A stretch of DNA of 7,772 nucleotides from Schwartzia sp. (in: firmicutes) (GCA_017939945.1 JAGAZS010000073.1:1-7772), one strand, 5' to 3'; shown: positions 1 through 6,178, counted from the stretch's first letter. Numbers and translations are program-made. The notes: generated by a model not told the origin, from the sequence alone.

Positions 1-297
1 CATGGCAAGAGCCATTTGCGCCGGAATTTTGTGCTTGACTTCGGGCGCATCGACATAGGCGCGGACGAGGGTGGCGAAGTCGCCGCCGTTGGCTTGAATT
101 TGGCTGATGTCGGTCGGCGTGGGCAAAGCAGCTCCGTTTTGCAGCTCGTCCTCGATGTGGCAGGCCATGGCTTCTGCTGCGTTTCCCATCAGCTCGTCCA
201 GTGTCATGCCTTGCGAGAACGCGTTGAAGTCCACAAATTCAGCCCAAAAGCCGCCGTCGCTCCCTTTATGGACGATTGCGGGATATGTGCAGTACAT
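1..297 (-). CDS. hicB: HicB-family antitoxin, 5' part only
   Basis: Antitoxin partner of the HicA mRNA interferase; family members bind and neutralise HicA and usually repress their own promoter. The 99 visible codons begin MYCTYPAIVHKGSDGGFW and keep the HicB core: a YPAI strand, a DGGFWAEF segment (residues 14-21) in the place of the usual DGGYWVEFPDLPG, then a TLDEL helix, an AxEAMACHIEDEL helix and an LPTPTDI turn. The frame stays open to the left edge, so the C-terminal DNA-binding region (HTH or ribbon-helix-helix in this family) cannot be typed. The ATG at 297 follows AAAGGA by 9 bases and lies 14 bases after the hicA stop, so the two are translationally close. Family assignment is strong; the DNA-binding subtype is unknown. 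Confidence 0.88.
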   Translation of the reverse strand, partial: MYCTYPAIVHKGSDGGFWAEFVDFNAFSQGMTLDELMGNAAEAMACHIEDELQNGAALPTPTDISQIQANGGDFATLVRAYVDAPEVKHKIPAQMALAM

Positions 298-311
298 CTC
301 GTCACATCCTT

Positions 312-500
312 TCATTTCAGCCCTGCTTGCTTCAAGATTGCTTGCAGCAGCCCCTTATCCATGTCTTTGCCATGAACGGGGATCGTTAATGTTTGATTCC
401 CTTTTTTGACTTTGTGGTGAATGCCTTTCACGTTGATTTCCATCCAACCGTTTTTCAAAAGGAGCTTCAATAAATCCTTGTCTTTCATGCTGTTGCCCAT
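312..500 (-). CDS. hicA: HicA-family mRNA interferase toxin
   Basis: Small toxin of a type II toxin-antitoxin pair; HicA proteins adopt a dsRBD-like fold and cleave mRNA. The 62-residue product has normal family length. It shows the N-terminal helix (KDLLKLLLKNGW, residues 8-19), the G-x-H-H motif (G26, H28, H29) that carries the family's catalytic histidine, the basic strand KVKKGNQTLTIPVHGKD and the C-terminal helix ending ILKQAGLK. The ATG at 500 is preceded by AAGGAG at 7 bases, which supports it over the internal Met5. It is the first gene of the operon, with hicB starting 14 bases after its stop and a strong promoter upstream. No truncation or missing motif is evident. Activity is inferred from the family. 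Confidence 0.92.
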   Translation of the reverse strand: MGNSMKDKDLLKLLLKNGWMEINVKGIHHKVKKGNQTLTIPVHGKDMDKGLLQAILKQAGLK

Positions 501-549
501 GCGGTTGCTCCTTCTTATAACGGGATTTCTGTTCCATTGCTACATTTGC

Positions 550-578
550 ATAGTACTACGTCAAGCATTAGATGTCAA
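550..578 (-). promoter_or_regulatory. hicAB sigma-70 promoter with operator-like repeats
   Basis: Reading the minus strand, a perfect -35 TTGACA (578-573) is separated by exactly 17 bases from TACTAT (555-550), placing transcription about 45 bases before the hicA ATG. The 8-bp palindrome TAGTACTA (551-558) overlaps the -10, and CTTGACRT occurs twice, 14 bases apart (579-572 and 565-558), across the -35 and spacer. These are positions where a HicB repressor could bind, but that role is inference. Confidence 0.75.
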
Positions 579-612
579 GAGAATGAACTTTTATCATAGG
601 AGGAAACACATC

Positions 613-1026
613 ATGCCGCGTGGCAAACGCTTGAGCAAAGAAGACCGCCTTCGTATCATCGAGGCAAGCAAGAACGGTGCGGGTACAACTGCGTTGGCCC
701 GCGAATACGGCGTGTCCCGCTGGACCGTCTACCGTCTCGTGCAGCGCTTTGAGAAAACCGGCTCCGTGGATCTCGCGTTCAAACGCTGCGGGCGGAAGTC
801 GAAGCTGACGGCTATGCAGCTTCTGTCTCTCAAAGAAGCCCTTGCCAATAACCCGAAAGCGAGCCTGCAGGACATTCACGACGCGCTGAGGCTCCCCTGC
901 ACCCTCCGCGCCCTCTATTACATCGTAAGAAAACATGGCTTCGAGCGCGGTACCGCCACTGGCGAGGAGCCGAAAAAGGAAAACGTCCTTCCGGTCTGGA
1001 AAGGACGCGCATATTTGTGGCGATGA
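613..1026 (+). CDS. IS630-type transposase DNA-binding protein (OrfA-like, no DDE domain)
   Basis: The 137-residue product resembles the N-terminal DNA-recognition half of IS630/Tc1-mariner transposases. A first helix-turn-helix spans about residues 10-46, with GTTALAREYGVSRWTVYRL typical of this HTH. It is followed by the basic GRKSKLT linker (60-66) and a second winged-helix-like unit, SLQDIHDAL...LYYIVRKHGF (84-110). No DDE catalytic domain follows: the last 27 residues (GTATGEEPKKENV...) are unlike the usual lead-in, and no orfB is present downstream. The ATG at 613 is chosen because AGGAGG ends 8 bases before it; the frame is open further upstream to 421 but that stretch runs antisense to hicA. 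It is probably an orphan or decayed transposase fragment, alternatively a domesticated DNA-binding protein. No flanking inverted repeats or target duplication were recognised. Confidence 0.72.
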   Translation: MPRGKRLSKEDRLRIIEASKNGAGTTALAREYGVSRWTVYRLVQRFEKTGSVDLAFKRCGRKSKLTAMQLLSLKEALANNPKASLQDIHDALRLPCTLRALYYIVRKHGFERGTATGEEPKKENVLPVWKGRAYLWR

Positions 1027-1040
1027 TAGGTGGTTGCTAA

Positions 1041-1172
1041 ACCTGCATTCTCTACCGCAACATCAACCATTACTTCTCCTCCAGCGACGTGGCGCGGGCC
1101 AGCGAATGGTACAAAAAAGCCTGCGAGAACGGCTGGAGAGAAATCGCGGAGCCGAAGGATATACGGTTGTAG
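1041..1172 (+). pseudogene. Possible 3' end of a lost gene
   Basis: An open stretch of 43 codons plus TAG, bounded upstream by TAA at 1038 and having no plausible start. Its translation has protein-like composition, with ARASEWYKKACENGWREIA followed by EPKDIRL and the stop, and the stop is followed 6 bases later by a strong hairpin as at a genuine gene end. This frame differs from that of the upstream HTH gene. I do not recognise the family. It may be the tail of a gene whose 5' part was removed or shifted out of frame, or chance. Confidence 0.3.
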
Positions 1173-1178
1173 AAATCA

Positions 1179-1225
1179 AAAATTGGGCTGTCGTCGGGAG
1201 CATTTTCCGGCGACAGCCCAATTTT
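1179..1225. terminator. Bidirectional terminator-like hairpin
   Basis: A perfect 15-bp inverted repeat (1179-1193 with 1211-1225) is extended by four inner pairs including one wobble. The outer ends AAAATT and AATTTT give a short T-run on either strand, five T on the minus strand and four on the plus. It lies 6 bases after the 1041-1172 stop and downstream of the minus-strand response regulator, a usual position between converging transcripts. Confidence 0.75.
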
Positions 1226-1359
1226 GTAATCGGGAATTTTTTTGTTAAGTCCTGAAACCCTTGTCTGGTATGGAATTTTTAGTTGTCTGTTTTTGACCAT
1301 AAAAATTTTATAGTAAAAAATTTTTACTTAAAAATTTTTTCTGCAGCGCTTTTTGTGTG
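1226..1359. other. AT-rich intergenic stretch with a weak palindrome
   Basis: No gene is evident. The sequence is dominated by A and T runs. It contains a near-perfect 17-base palindrome (1312-1328, AGT-A/T core-ACT) and two more AAAAATTTT-type blocks. On the minus strand these lie 30-60 bases after the response regulator stop and could form a weak all-AT terminator ahead of the stronger hairpin at 1179-1225. Confidence 0.4.
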
Positions 1360-3093
1360 TCATACCTTCAGCGGCTCCGGCTTATGCACGAAGCGGTCCA
1401 GGTATTTTTCCTTCGGCATCGGGTAGGACAGCAGGAAGCCCTGGATGTTCTTGCAGCCGATGCTCCGCAGGAAGTCGAGCTGTTCCTTTGTCTCGACGCC
1501 TTCGATGACGACTTCCATGTCGATGTCCCTGGCCAGGTTCACCACATTCCGAACGATGGCCTGGGCCCGCTTGTCGTGCTGGATGTCCTCGAGGAAGCGC
1601 ATATCGAGCTTCAGGATGTCGACGGGCATATTGCGCAGCATATTCAGCGACGAATAGCCGCTGCCGAAATCGTCCATCAGGATTTTGAAGCCTTCTTTCT
1701 GGAACCGCGCCACTGTGTCGATCAAGAGGTGCATATTGTCCGTGTACGCGCTCTCGGTGATTTCCAGCTTCAGCATCCACGGCTCGAGATCGTACTTCTT
1801 GATCAGCCCGAGTATATATTCCACGAGATGTTCGTCGTAGAAATTCAGCCGCGACAGGTTGACGGAAACAGGAATCACGCGCCCGAATGTCTCTTTTTCA
1901 TAGGCGAGCATCTTGCAGGATTCTTCCCAGACGAAGCGGTCGATCCGCGCTACGAAGCCGTTTTTCTCGAAAATCGGGATGAAACGCGCCGGCGGGATGA
2001 ACTCTTTCAGCGGGTGGTACCAGCGCACCAGTACCTCGCCGGTGTAATCTTCGCCCGTCTCGATGTCGAAAATCGGCTGGATGTGGATCGAGAACTGTCC
2101 GTCGGCCAGTGCTCCGGCCATATCGCGGAGAATCAGGTGCTCTTCGACCTCGTCCTCGCGCATCTTTTCGTCGTACCATGCGAAGCGCTGGGTGTAGCGC
2201 CCCTTCGCGGTGTTCAGCGCGGTATGGGCGCGGTCGCACATCTGCGATACGGCGAGGAATACGTTGGAGACCGGATAGATGCCCGCGTAGAAGCGGATGT
2301 TCTGCGGGATGTTCAGCGACTGCACGACGCCGTCGAGTCCCGCGATGATCGCTTCGATGTTCAGCGCGCTCTGCGGCAAGCACAGCGCGAAATGGTCGGC
2401 CTCCAGACGTCCGGCGATGCCGACGCCGCTGGCGACGCTTTGCAGGAAGGCCGCCGACGAGCGCAGAAGCAGGTTGCCCGTTTCTACGCTGAACAGGTCG
2501 TTGACGACTTTGAAATAATTGATGTCGAGGAATACAAGCACATATTTTTGCGCCGCGTCCATCTGCATGAAGGCCGCAGCCTTGCGGCAGAAATTGTCGC
2601 GGTCGTAAAGCCCCGTCAGCGCGTCCAGCTCGATGCGGCGGCGCATATCGATAATCTCCTGCGATTGCGCGGTCTGCTCCAGCTTGCGCCACTCGTTCTC
2701 GAGGCGCGACAGGACATTGTGGACGCGGCTGCGGACGACCGTCGGATTGTACGGCTTCGTGATGAAGTCCGCCGCGCCGAGCTCCATCGCGCGGACCTCG
2801 CTGTCGTTCTCGGTGCGCGCCGTCGTCGCGATGACCGGGATGTCGCGGAATCTGTCGTCGCGTTTCAGCCGCGCCAGCAGGTCGAAGCCGTCCATGATCG
2901 GCATTACGAGATCGAGAAGTATGACGCTGACCGGATGATCCGTCACAAAAATAAGAGCCTCCTCGCCGTTGCTCGCTTCGCAGATGTCGAAATCGTCCTT
3001 GAAGAACTGCGCCAATATTACGCGATTGATCTCCACGTCGTCTACGATCAGCATTACCGGTCTTTGCATGTTGTCGTTCATCATCGTCATCAC
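1360..3093 (-). CDS. REC-GGDEF-EAL response regulator, predicted c-di-GMP phosphodiesterase
   Basis: A 577-residue cytoplasmic three-domain protein. REC (about 12-130) keeps the acidic pair D18/D19, phospho-acceptor D61, T91 and K113, so it should be phosphorylatable. The GGDEF domain (about 155-310) keeps D190 and N198-D199 of the substrate pocket, but the signature reads EADHF at 231-235, losing both glycines and the catalytic Glu, so cyclase activity is unlikely. The EAL domain (about 320-570) looks complete: E353 in EVL, N412, E444 in LEITES, D474-D475 in DDFGSGYSS, K495, E531 in EGVE and Q551. The expected reaction is c-di-GMP hydrolysis to pGpG under REC control. No TM segment or HTH is seen, and no histidine kinase lies nearby. 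The open frame begins at GTG 3093, followed by several Met codons; GGGTGAT sits best for the ATGs at 3084 or 3081, so the true start may be 3-4 codons in. Confidence 0.93.
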   Translation of the reverse strand: MMTMMNDNMQRPVMLIVDDVEINRVILAQFFKDDFDICEASNGEEALIFVTDHPVSVILLDLVMPIMDGFDLLARLKRDDRFRDIPVIATTARTENDSEVRAMELGAADFITKPYNPTVVRSRVHNVLSRLENEWRKLEQTAQSQEIIDMRRRIELDALTGLYDRDNFCRKAAAFMQMDAAQKYVLVFLDINYFKVVNDLFSVETGNLLLRSSAAFLQSVASGVGIAGRLEADHFALCLPQSALNIEAIIAGLDGVVQSLNIPQNIRFYAGIYPVSNVFLAVSQMCDRAHTALNTAKGRYTQRFAWYDEKMREDEVEEHLILRDMAGALADGQFSIHIQPIFDIETGEDYTGEVLVRWYHPLKEFIPPARFIPIFEKNGFVARIDRFVWEESCKMLAYEKETFGRVIPVSVNLSRLNFYDEHLVEYILGLIKKYDLEPWMLKLEITESAYTDNMHLLIDTVARFQKEGFKILMDDFGSGYSSLNMLRNMPVDILKLDMRFLEDIQHDKRAQAIVRNVVNLARDIDMEVVIEGVETKEQLDFLRSIGCKNIQGFLLSYPMPKEKYLDRFVHKPEPLKV

Positions 3094-3109
3094 CCAATCC
3101 GTTTATACT

Positions 3110-3274
3110 ACTCTCTGTTAAGATTTTTAAATCTTTACAGAGAGTGCATGAGACGTCAGACGAGCTGAAGGCTCGGCTGTAGCCTGCAAAGCAGGCGTAT
3201 CTCAGGTCAAAATTTTTTATTTAAAATTTTGGTCTGAGATAAGTATTAGTTTCGGAGGCGTCGAGCACGCTTCC
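3110..3274. other. Densely structured non-coding region upstream of the response regulator
   Basis: There is no gene between 3094 and 3431, but five consecutive stem-loops fill 3110-3274. They are: 17 bp with one mismatch (3110-3126 with 3129-3145); 9 bp with one mismatch (3157-3165 with 3171-3179); 6 bp perfect with an AAA loop on the plus strand (3182-3187 with 3191-3196); 19 bp (3198-3216 with 3223-3241); and 8 bp (3254-3261 with 3267-3274). On the minus strand they would form the leader of the response regulator mRNA, the last ending 17 bases before GTG 3093. I could not match it to a riboswitch class I know (c-di-GMP, SAM, TPP, cobalamin, T-box). It could be a regulatory leader, a plus-strand RNA or a small palindromic repeat element. 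Confidence 0.6.
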
Positions 3275-3282
3275 CCAAATCC

Positions 3283-3311
3283 GTTATATATTCACCGCTA
3301 TTTTACCACAA
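3283..3311 (-). promoter_or_regulatory. Candidate promoter for the response regulator
   Basis: On the minus strand TTGTGG (3311-3306) and TATAAC (3288-3283) are separated by 17 bases. The -10 matches five of six consensus positions and the -35 only three. A TAAAAT just upstream is an alternative -10. Use of this promoter would give a leader of about 180 bases that contains the hairpin cluster. Confidence 0.4.
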
Positions 3312-3371
3312 CCGCCCCACGATTGCACCTTCTTGGATTGATTTTTTCCATGTATTTATGATTTTATACAT

Positions 3372-3413
3372 AGAATATCGGCCTACTTTTCAAGAAATGC
3401 AGGCCGATATTCT
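3372..3413 (-). terminator. Stem-loop after bioA
   Basis: A perfect 13-bp inverted repeat (3372-3384 with 3401-3413; arm AGAATATCGGCCT) with a 16-base loop begins 18 bases after the bioA stop. There is no clean T-run on the minus strand, the downstream sequence being TATGTATAAAAT. It is therefore either an imperfect intrinsic terminator or a 3'-end stabilising stem closing the bio operon. Confidence 0.55.
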
Positions 3414-3431
3414 TAAAGAGGGTATTCAGTT

Positions 3432-4805
3432 TTATTTCGGGAGCACGTCGAGCAATGCCTCTTTCGCCAGCGTTACCGCCGTGTCCAGCTCCGCCTGCGT
3501 GATGTTCAGCGGCGGATTGAAATACAGCACGTCTCCGAGAGGGCGCAGCAGCAGGCCGCGTTCCAGCGCTTTGCGATACACCTGGTAGCCGGTGCGTTTT
3601 TTCGGGTCGAGGGGCGTTTTCGTCTTTTTGTCCGCCACCAGCTCGAAGGCGTGGATCAGCCCGATATGGCGGACCTCGCCGACATTCGGATGGGAAAGGA
3701 GCTCGTCCTCCATGCGCTTCGTCAGCCATTTCGCGTTGACGGAGGCGTTCTCGAAAATCGGCTGTGTCCGCAGGATGTGCTGGACGGCCAGCCCCGCAGC
3801 GCAGGCCAGCGGGTTGCCGGAGTAAGTGTGGCCGTGGACGAAGGCTTTTCCCGTGTTGTAATCGTCGTAGAATGCGTCGTAAATCTGGTCGGTGACGCAG
3901 GTGATGGCCATCGGCAGATAGCCGCCGGTCAGTCCTTTGGAAATCGTCATCAAGTCCGGCGAAACGCCCGCGTGGTCGCAGGCGAACATCCGGCCCGTGC
4001 GCCCGAAGCCCGTGGCAATCTCGTCGGCGATGAACAGGACGCCCGTCTCGTCGCAGAGCTTCCGCATCTTTTGGAGATACAGCGGCGGGTAGACGCGCAT
4101 GCCCGCGCTGCCTTGGAGCAGCGGCTCGAGGATGATTGCCGCGGTTTCCTTCGCGTGGGCTTCGAAGGCTTTCTCCGCGTGCTCGAAACATTCGCACTGG
4201 CAGCAGTCGCGGCATTTCCCGTAGGGGCAGCGGTAGCAGTCCGGCGCCTCTATATGGATGGTGTCCATCATCATCGGCTTGTACAATTTCGCGTAAAGGT
4301 CGATGCTGCCGACGGACAGCGCGCCGATGGTCTCGCCGTGGTAGCCTTCGGACAGGCACATGAATTTTTGGCGTTCGGGATGACCGGTTTGGTAATGGTA
4401 CTGGAAAGCGAGCTTCAGCGCGACTTCGATGGAGGCGGAGCCGTTGTCGTTGAAATGGAATTTCGTCAGGCCTTTCGGCACGATGCGCGAAAGCTCCTCG
4501 GCCAGCCGGATGGCCGGCTCATGGGAAAAGTTCGAGAAGATGACCTGCTCCAGCTTGTCGATCTGCTCCTTGACGGCGGCGTTGATCTCCGGGTTGGCAT
4601 GCCCAAGGAGGTTGCACCACCAGGAGCTGATGATGTCGAGATATTTCTTTCCGTGGATGTCGTAAAGCCACGGCCCTTTGCCGCGCTCGACGACGATGGG
4701 CGGCAGCTCCTCGTAGTCCTTCATCTGGGACGTCGGGTGCCAGATATGCGCGAGATCGCGCGCCTCCCAAGTGTCCTGCGCAAGCGTTCCGTTGTTTTCT
4801 TTCAT
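3432..4805 (-). CDS. bioA: Adenosylmethionine-8-amino-7-oxononanoate aminotransferase
   Basis: PLP-dependent class III aminotransferase that converts KAPA to DAPA, the step before dethiobiotin synthetase; cytoplasmic. At 457 residues it is slightly longer than the roughly 430 of E. coli BioA. Visible signatures are WHPTSQM (22-28), SSWW (60-63), GYHGET (154-159, Tyr155 matching the catalytic-site Tyr), D261-E262 in IADEIATGFGRTG, the PLP lysine K290 in TISKGLTGGYLPM, and R421 in LLLRPLGDVLYF, in the place of the substrate-carboxylate arginine. The extra length is partly a cysteine-rich insert at 190-206 (C190, C193, C198, C201, C202, C204, C206). The ATG at 4805 follows GGGGGG at 8 bases. It is last in the bioY-bioD-bioA operon, 60 bases after bioD with a hairpin between. 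The amino donor (SAM or lysine) cannot be read from sequence alone. Confidence 0.95.
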   Translation of the reverse strand: MKENNGTLAQDTWEARDLAHIWHPTSQMKDYEELPPIVVERGKGPWLYDIHGKKYLDIISSWWCNLLGHANPEINAAVKEQIDKLEQVIFSNFSHEPAIRLAEELSRIVPKGLTKFHFNDNGSASIEVALKLAFQYHYQTGHPERQKFMCLSEGYHGETIGALSVGSIDLYAKLYKPMMMDTIHIEAPDCYRCPYGKCRDCCQCECFEHAEKAFEAHAKETAAIILEPLLQGSAGMRVYPPLYLQKMRKLCDETGVLFIADEIATGFGRTGRMFACDHAGVSPDLMTISKGLTGGYLPMAITCVTDQIYDAFYDDYNTGKAFVHGHTYSGNPLACAAGLAVQHILRTQPIFENASVNAKWLTKRMEDELLSHPNVGEVRHIGLIHAFELVADKKTKTPLDPKKRTGYQVYRKALERGLLLRPLGDVLYFNPPLNITQAELDTAVTLAKEALLDVLPK

Positions 4806-4828
4806 TTCATATTCCCCCCAAAAATTTA

Positions 4829-4860
4829 GAGTGGAGATATTTCCTGCAGTATCTCCACTC
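4829..4860. terminator. Terminator- or attenuator-like hairpin between bioD and bioA
   Basis: A perfect 11-bp stem (4829-4839 with 4850-4860; arm GAGTGGAGATA) with a 10-base loop begins 5 bases after the bioD stop. On the minus strand it is followed after AAA by a run of five T and then the bioA G-rich ribosome-binding site. On the plus strand it is followed by CTTTTTTATT immediately after the repeat. It could lower bioA expression relative to bioD, protect the upstream mRNA, or stop antisense transcription. Confidence 0.65.
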
Positions 4861-4865
4861 CTTTT

Positions 4866-5555
4866 TTATTGATACAGTTTTGCCAATTCCTCTGCGTCCA
4901 TGTCCAGCGTTTCGTCGCCGCTCTTCACCGTTGCCACGACCTTGACGCCGGTCAGGGCTTCGACCATGTCGAGATTGTCCTCCTCCATGATGTCGCCGTC
5001 GTGGAAACGGTTCAGGATGATGCCGCGGACGGGAATATTGCGCGCCCGCAGATGCTCGACGGTCAGCACCGCCGCGTTGATCGTGCCGAGCCCCGCGTCC
5101 GCGACAATCAATGCGCCGAGCCCGAGCCGCAGCACGAGGTCGTCCAGGATCACATGCTGTTCCTTGTCCCACCGCAGGGGGCAGATAATGCCGCCGCTGC
5201 CCTCCATCGTGATATATTCATGCTGTGAGAGAGCCCGGCGGAAATCTTTTTCCACCACGTCGAAATCAATCGGCTTGTTGTCAAGCTGCGCGGCGAGGTG
5301 CGGCGATACCGCCGCCTCGTAAACGTAGGAGACGAGTTCTTCCTGCGTCTCGGACAGCTCCGCTATTTCCTTGACATAAAGCGCGTCCCCCGCATGGAGC
5401 GTCCCGTCTTCTTCGTCCTTCTCGGCGCCGCTGATGGCCGCCTTGTAGTATCCGGCGTCAAGCCCCGCGTCCCTGAGACATTTTACGATCAGCGCCGTCA
5501 CATACGTTTTGCCGACATCCGTTCCGGTGCCGGTGATGAAAAGTGCTTTTCCCAT
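4866..5555 (-). CDS. bioD: ATP-dependent dethiobiotin synthetase
   Basis: Carboxylates and closes the ureido ring of DAPA to give dethiobiotin, using ATP and CO2; cytoplasmic. The 229-residue product matches the usual length of about 220-240. It carries the modified P-loop GTGTDVGKT (residues 9-17, K16), the substrate segment YYKAAISG (K38, in place of the commoner YKPVxSG), the EGSGGIICPL loop (EGAGG type) and the base-binding region RGIILNRF. The ATG at 5555 is preceded by AGGAAGGA about 7 bases upstream and lies 19 bases after the bioY stop, consistent with tight co-transcription. The AA for PV change beside K38 is mild and does not by itself argue against activity. Its product would feed BioB, which is not in this window. 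Confidence 0.95.
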   Translation of the reverse strand: MGKALFITGTGTDVGKTYVTALIVKCLRDAGLDAGYYKAAISGAEKDEEDGTLHAGDALYVKEIAELSETQEELVSYVYEAAVSPHLAAQLDNKPIDFDVVEKDFRRALSQHEYITMEGSGGIICPLRWDKEQHVILDDLVLRLGLGALIVADAGLGTINAAVLTVEHLRARNIPVRGIILNRFHDGDIMEEDNLDMVEALTGVKVVATVKSGDETLDMDAEELAKLYQ

Positions 5556-5574
5556 GCTTCTGTCCTTCCTTTTT

Positions 5575-6144
5575 TCAAATCAACGCTTCTTTATGTTCCT
5601 CGACCCAGACGCCTGCGTGTTCCAGCCGAATCGCCAGTCCCGCCGCCGCCACGCAGAGCAGGAAGTCCGGCACGATTTGCAGAATCCCGCAGTAGAAGAT
5701 CACCGGCCAGATCGCGATCGGCGCGTCAATTACATAGTTCGACACGAAATAGAAATAGCCGATGCCGATGACGTAGACAATCGCCATGCCGACGCTGTTC
5801 ACGGCCAGAAGCCGCCGGAACGTGCGCTTTTCCAGCCGGCGCGAAGCCGCTCCGCAGTACCACGCCTGCAGGATGAACCCAATCAGATAACCGAAGGTCG
5901 GCTGCAAGATGTAGCCCGGACCGCCGCCCGAAGCAAAGACCGGCACGCCGATCAAGCCCAAAAGCACATAGGTCGCCACCGCCGCCGCGCCGAGCCGCGC
6001 GCCCAACAGAAGTCCCGCCAAAAGCGTGAACAGGAACTGCAGCGTGTAAACGTCCGTGCCCACCGGAATCCGGATGAAAGTGCCCGCTGTTATCAATGCG
6101 ACAAATAAAGCGCAAAGAATCATTTCACGAAGAGAAAAATGCAA
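5575..6144 (-). CDS. bioY: Biotin ECF transporter S-component BioY (TTG start)
   Basis: Integral membrane substrate-binding subunit for biotin uptake, normally working with the ECF module EcfA/EcfA'/EcfT. From TTG 6144 it is 189 residues, the normal family length, with about six hydrophobic segments. Signatures are ALFVALITAG (AxxxA repeats at A12, A16, A20, which in this family contact EcfT), the TLQFLFTLLAGLLLGARLGA core (34-53), GLIGVPVFASGGGPGY (63-78) and PTFGYLIGF (82-90). The start is chosen because AAGGAGG (6159-6153) lies exactly 8 bases upstream. The in-frame ATG at 6183 falls inside the -10 hexamer, so it cannot be on the mRNA from that promoter, and the frame beyond it runs antisense to the next gene. 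It leads the operon, with bioD 19 bases downstream, under a BirA operator. Confidence 0.92.
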   Translation of the reverse strand: MHFSLREMILCALFVALITAGTFIRIPVGTDVYTLQFLFTLLAGLLLGARLGAAAVATYVLLGLIGVPVFASGGGPGYILQPTFGYLIGFILQAWYCGAASRRLEKRTFRRLLAVNSVGMAIVYVIGIGYFYFVSNYVIDAPIAIWPVIFYCGILQIVPDFLLCVAAAGLAIRLEHAGVWVEEHKEALI

Positions 6145-6178
6145 GAGAACCGCCTCCTTGATGTTGTTGACAGTTCCT

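Noticed and set aside
421..612. Upstream extension of the HTH protein to position 421
   Set aside because: It overlaps hicA antisense and lacks a ribosome-binding site, whereas AGGAGG is placed correctly for ATG 613.
501..1226. Complete insertion sequence around the HTH gene
   Set aside because: No matching terminal inverted repeats, TA duplication or DDE-encoding frame could be identified.
935..1255. 106-codon plus-strand frame as continuation of the transposase by frameshift
   Set aside because: The translation shows no DDE-domain features, is of odd composition, and reads through the terminator hairpin.
1357..3168. 603-codon open frame on the plus strand opposite the response regulator
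   Set aside because: It mirrors a gene with all expected catalytic residues on the other strand; its translation is rich in His, Arg, Asp and Val with no domain, as expected of a GC-rich antisense shadow.
3110..3274. c-di-GMP, SAM, TPP or cobalamin riboswitch, or T-box
   Set aside because: I looked for the conserved core motifs of these classes on both strands and did not see them; only unassigned stem-loops remain.
3651..4829. 392-codon plus-strand open frame opposite bioA
   Set aside because: An antisense shadow of a clear bioA; no ribosome-binding site or recognisable domain.
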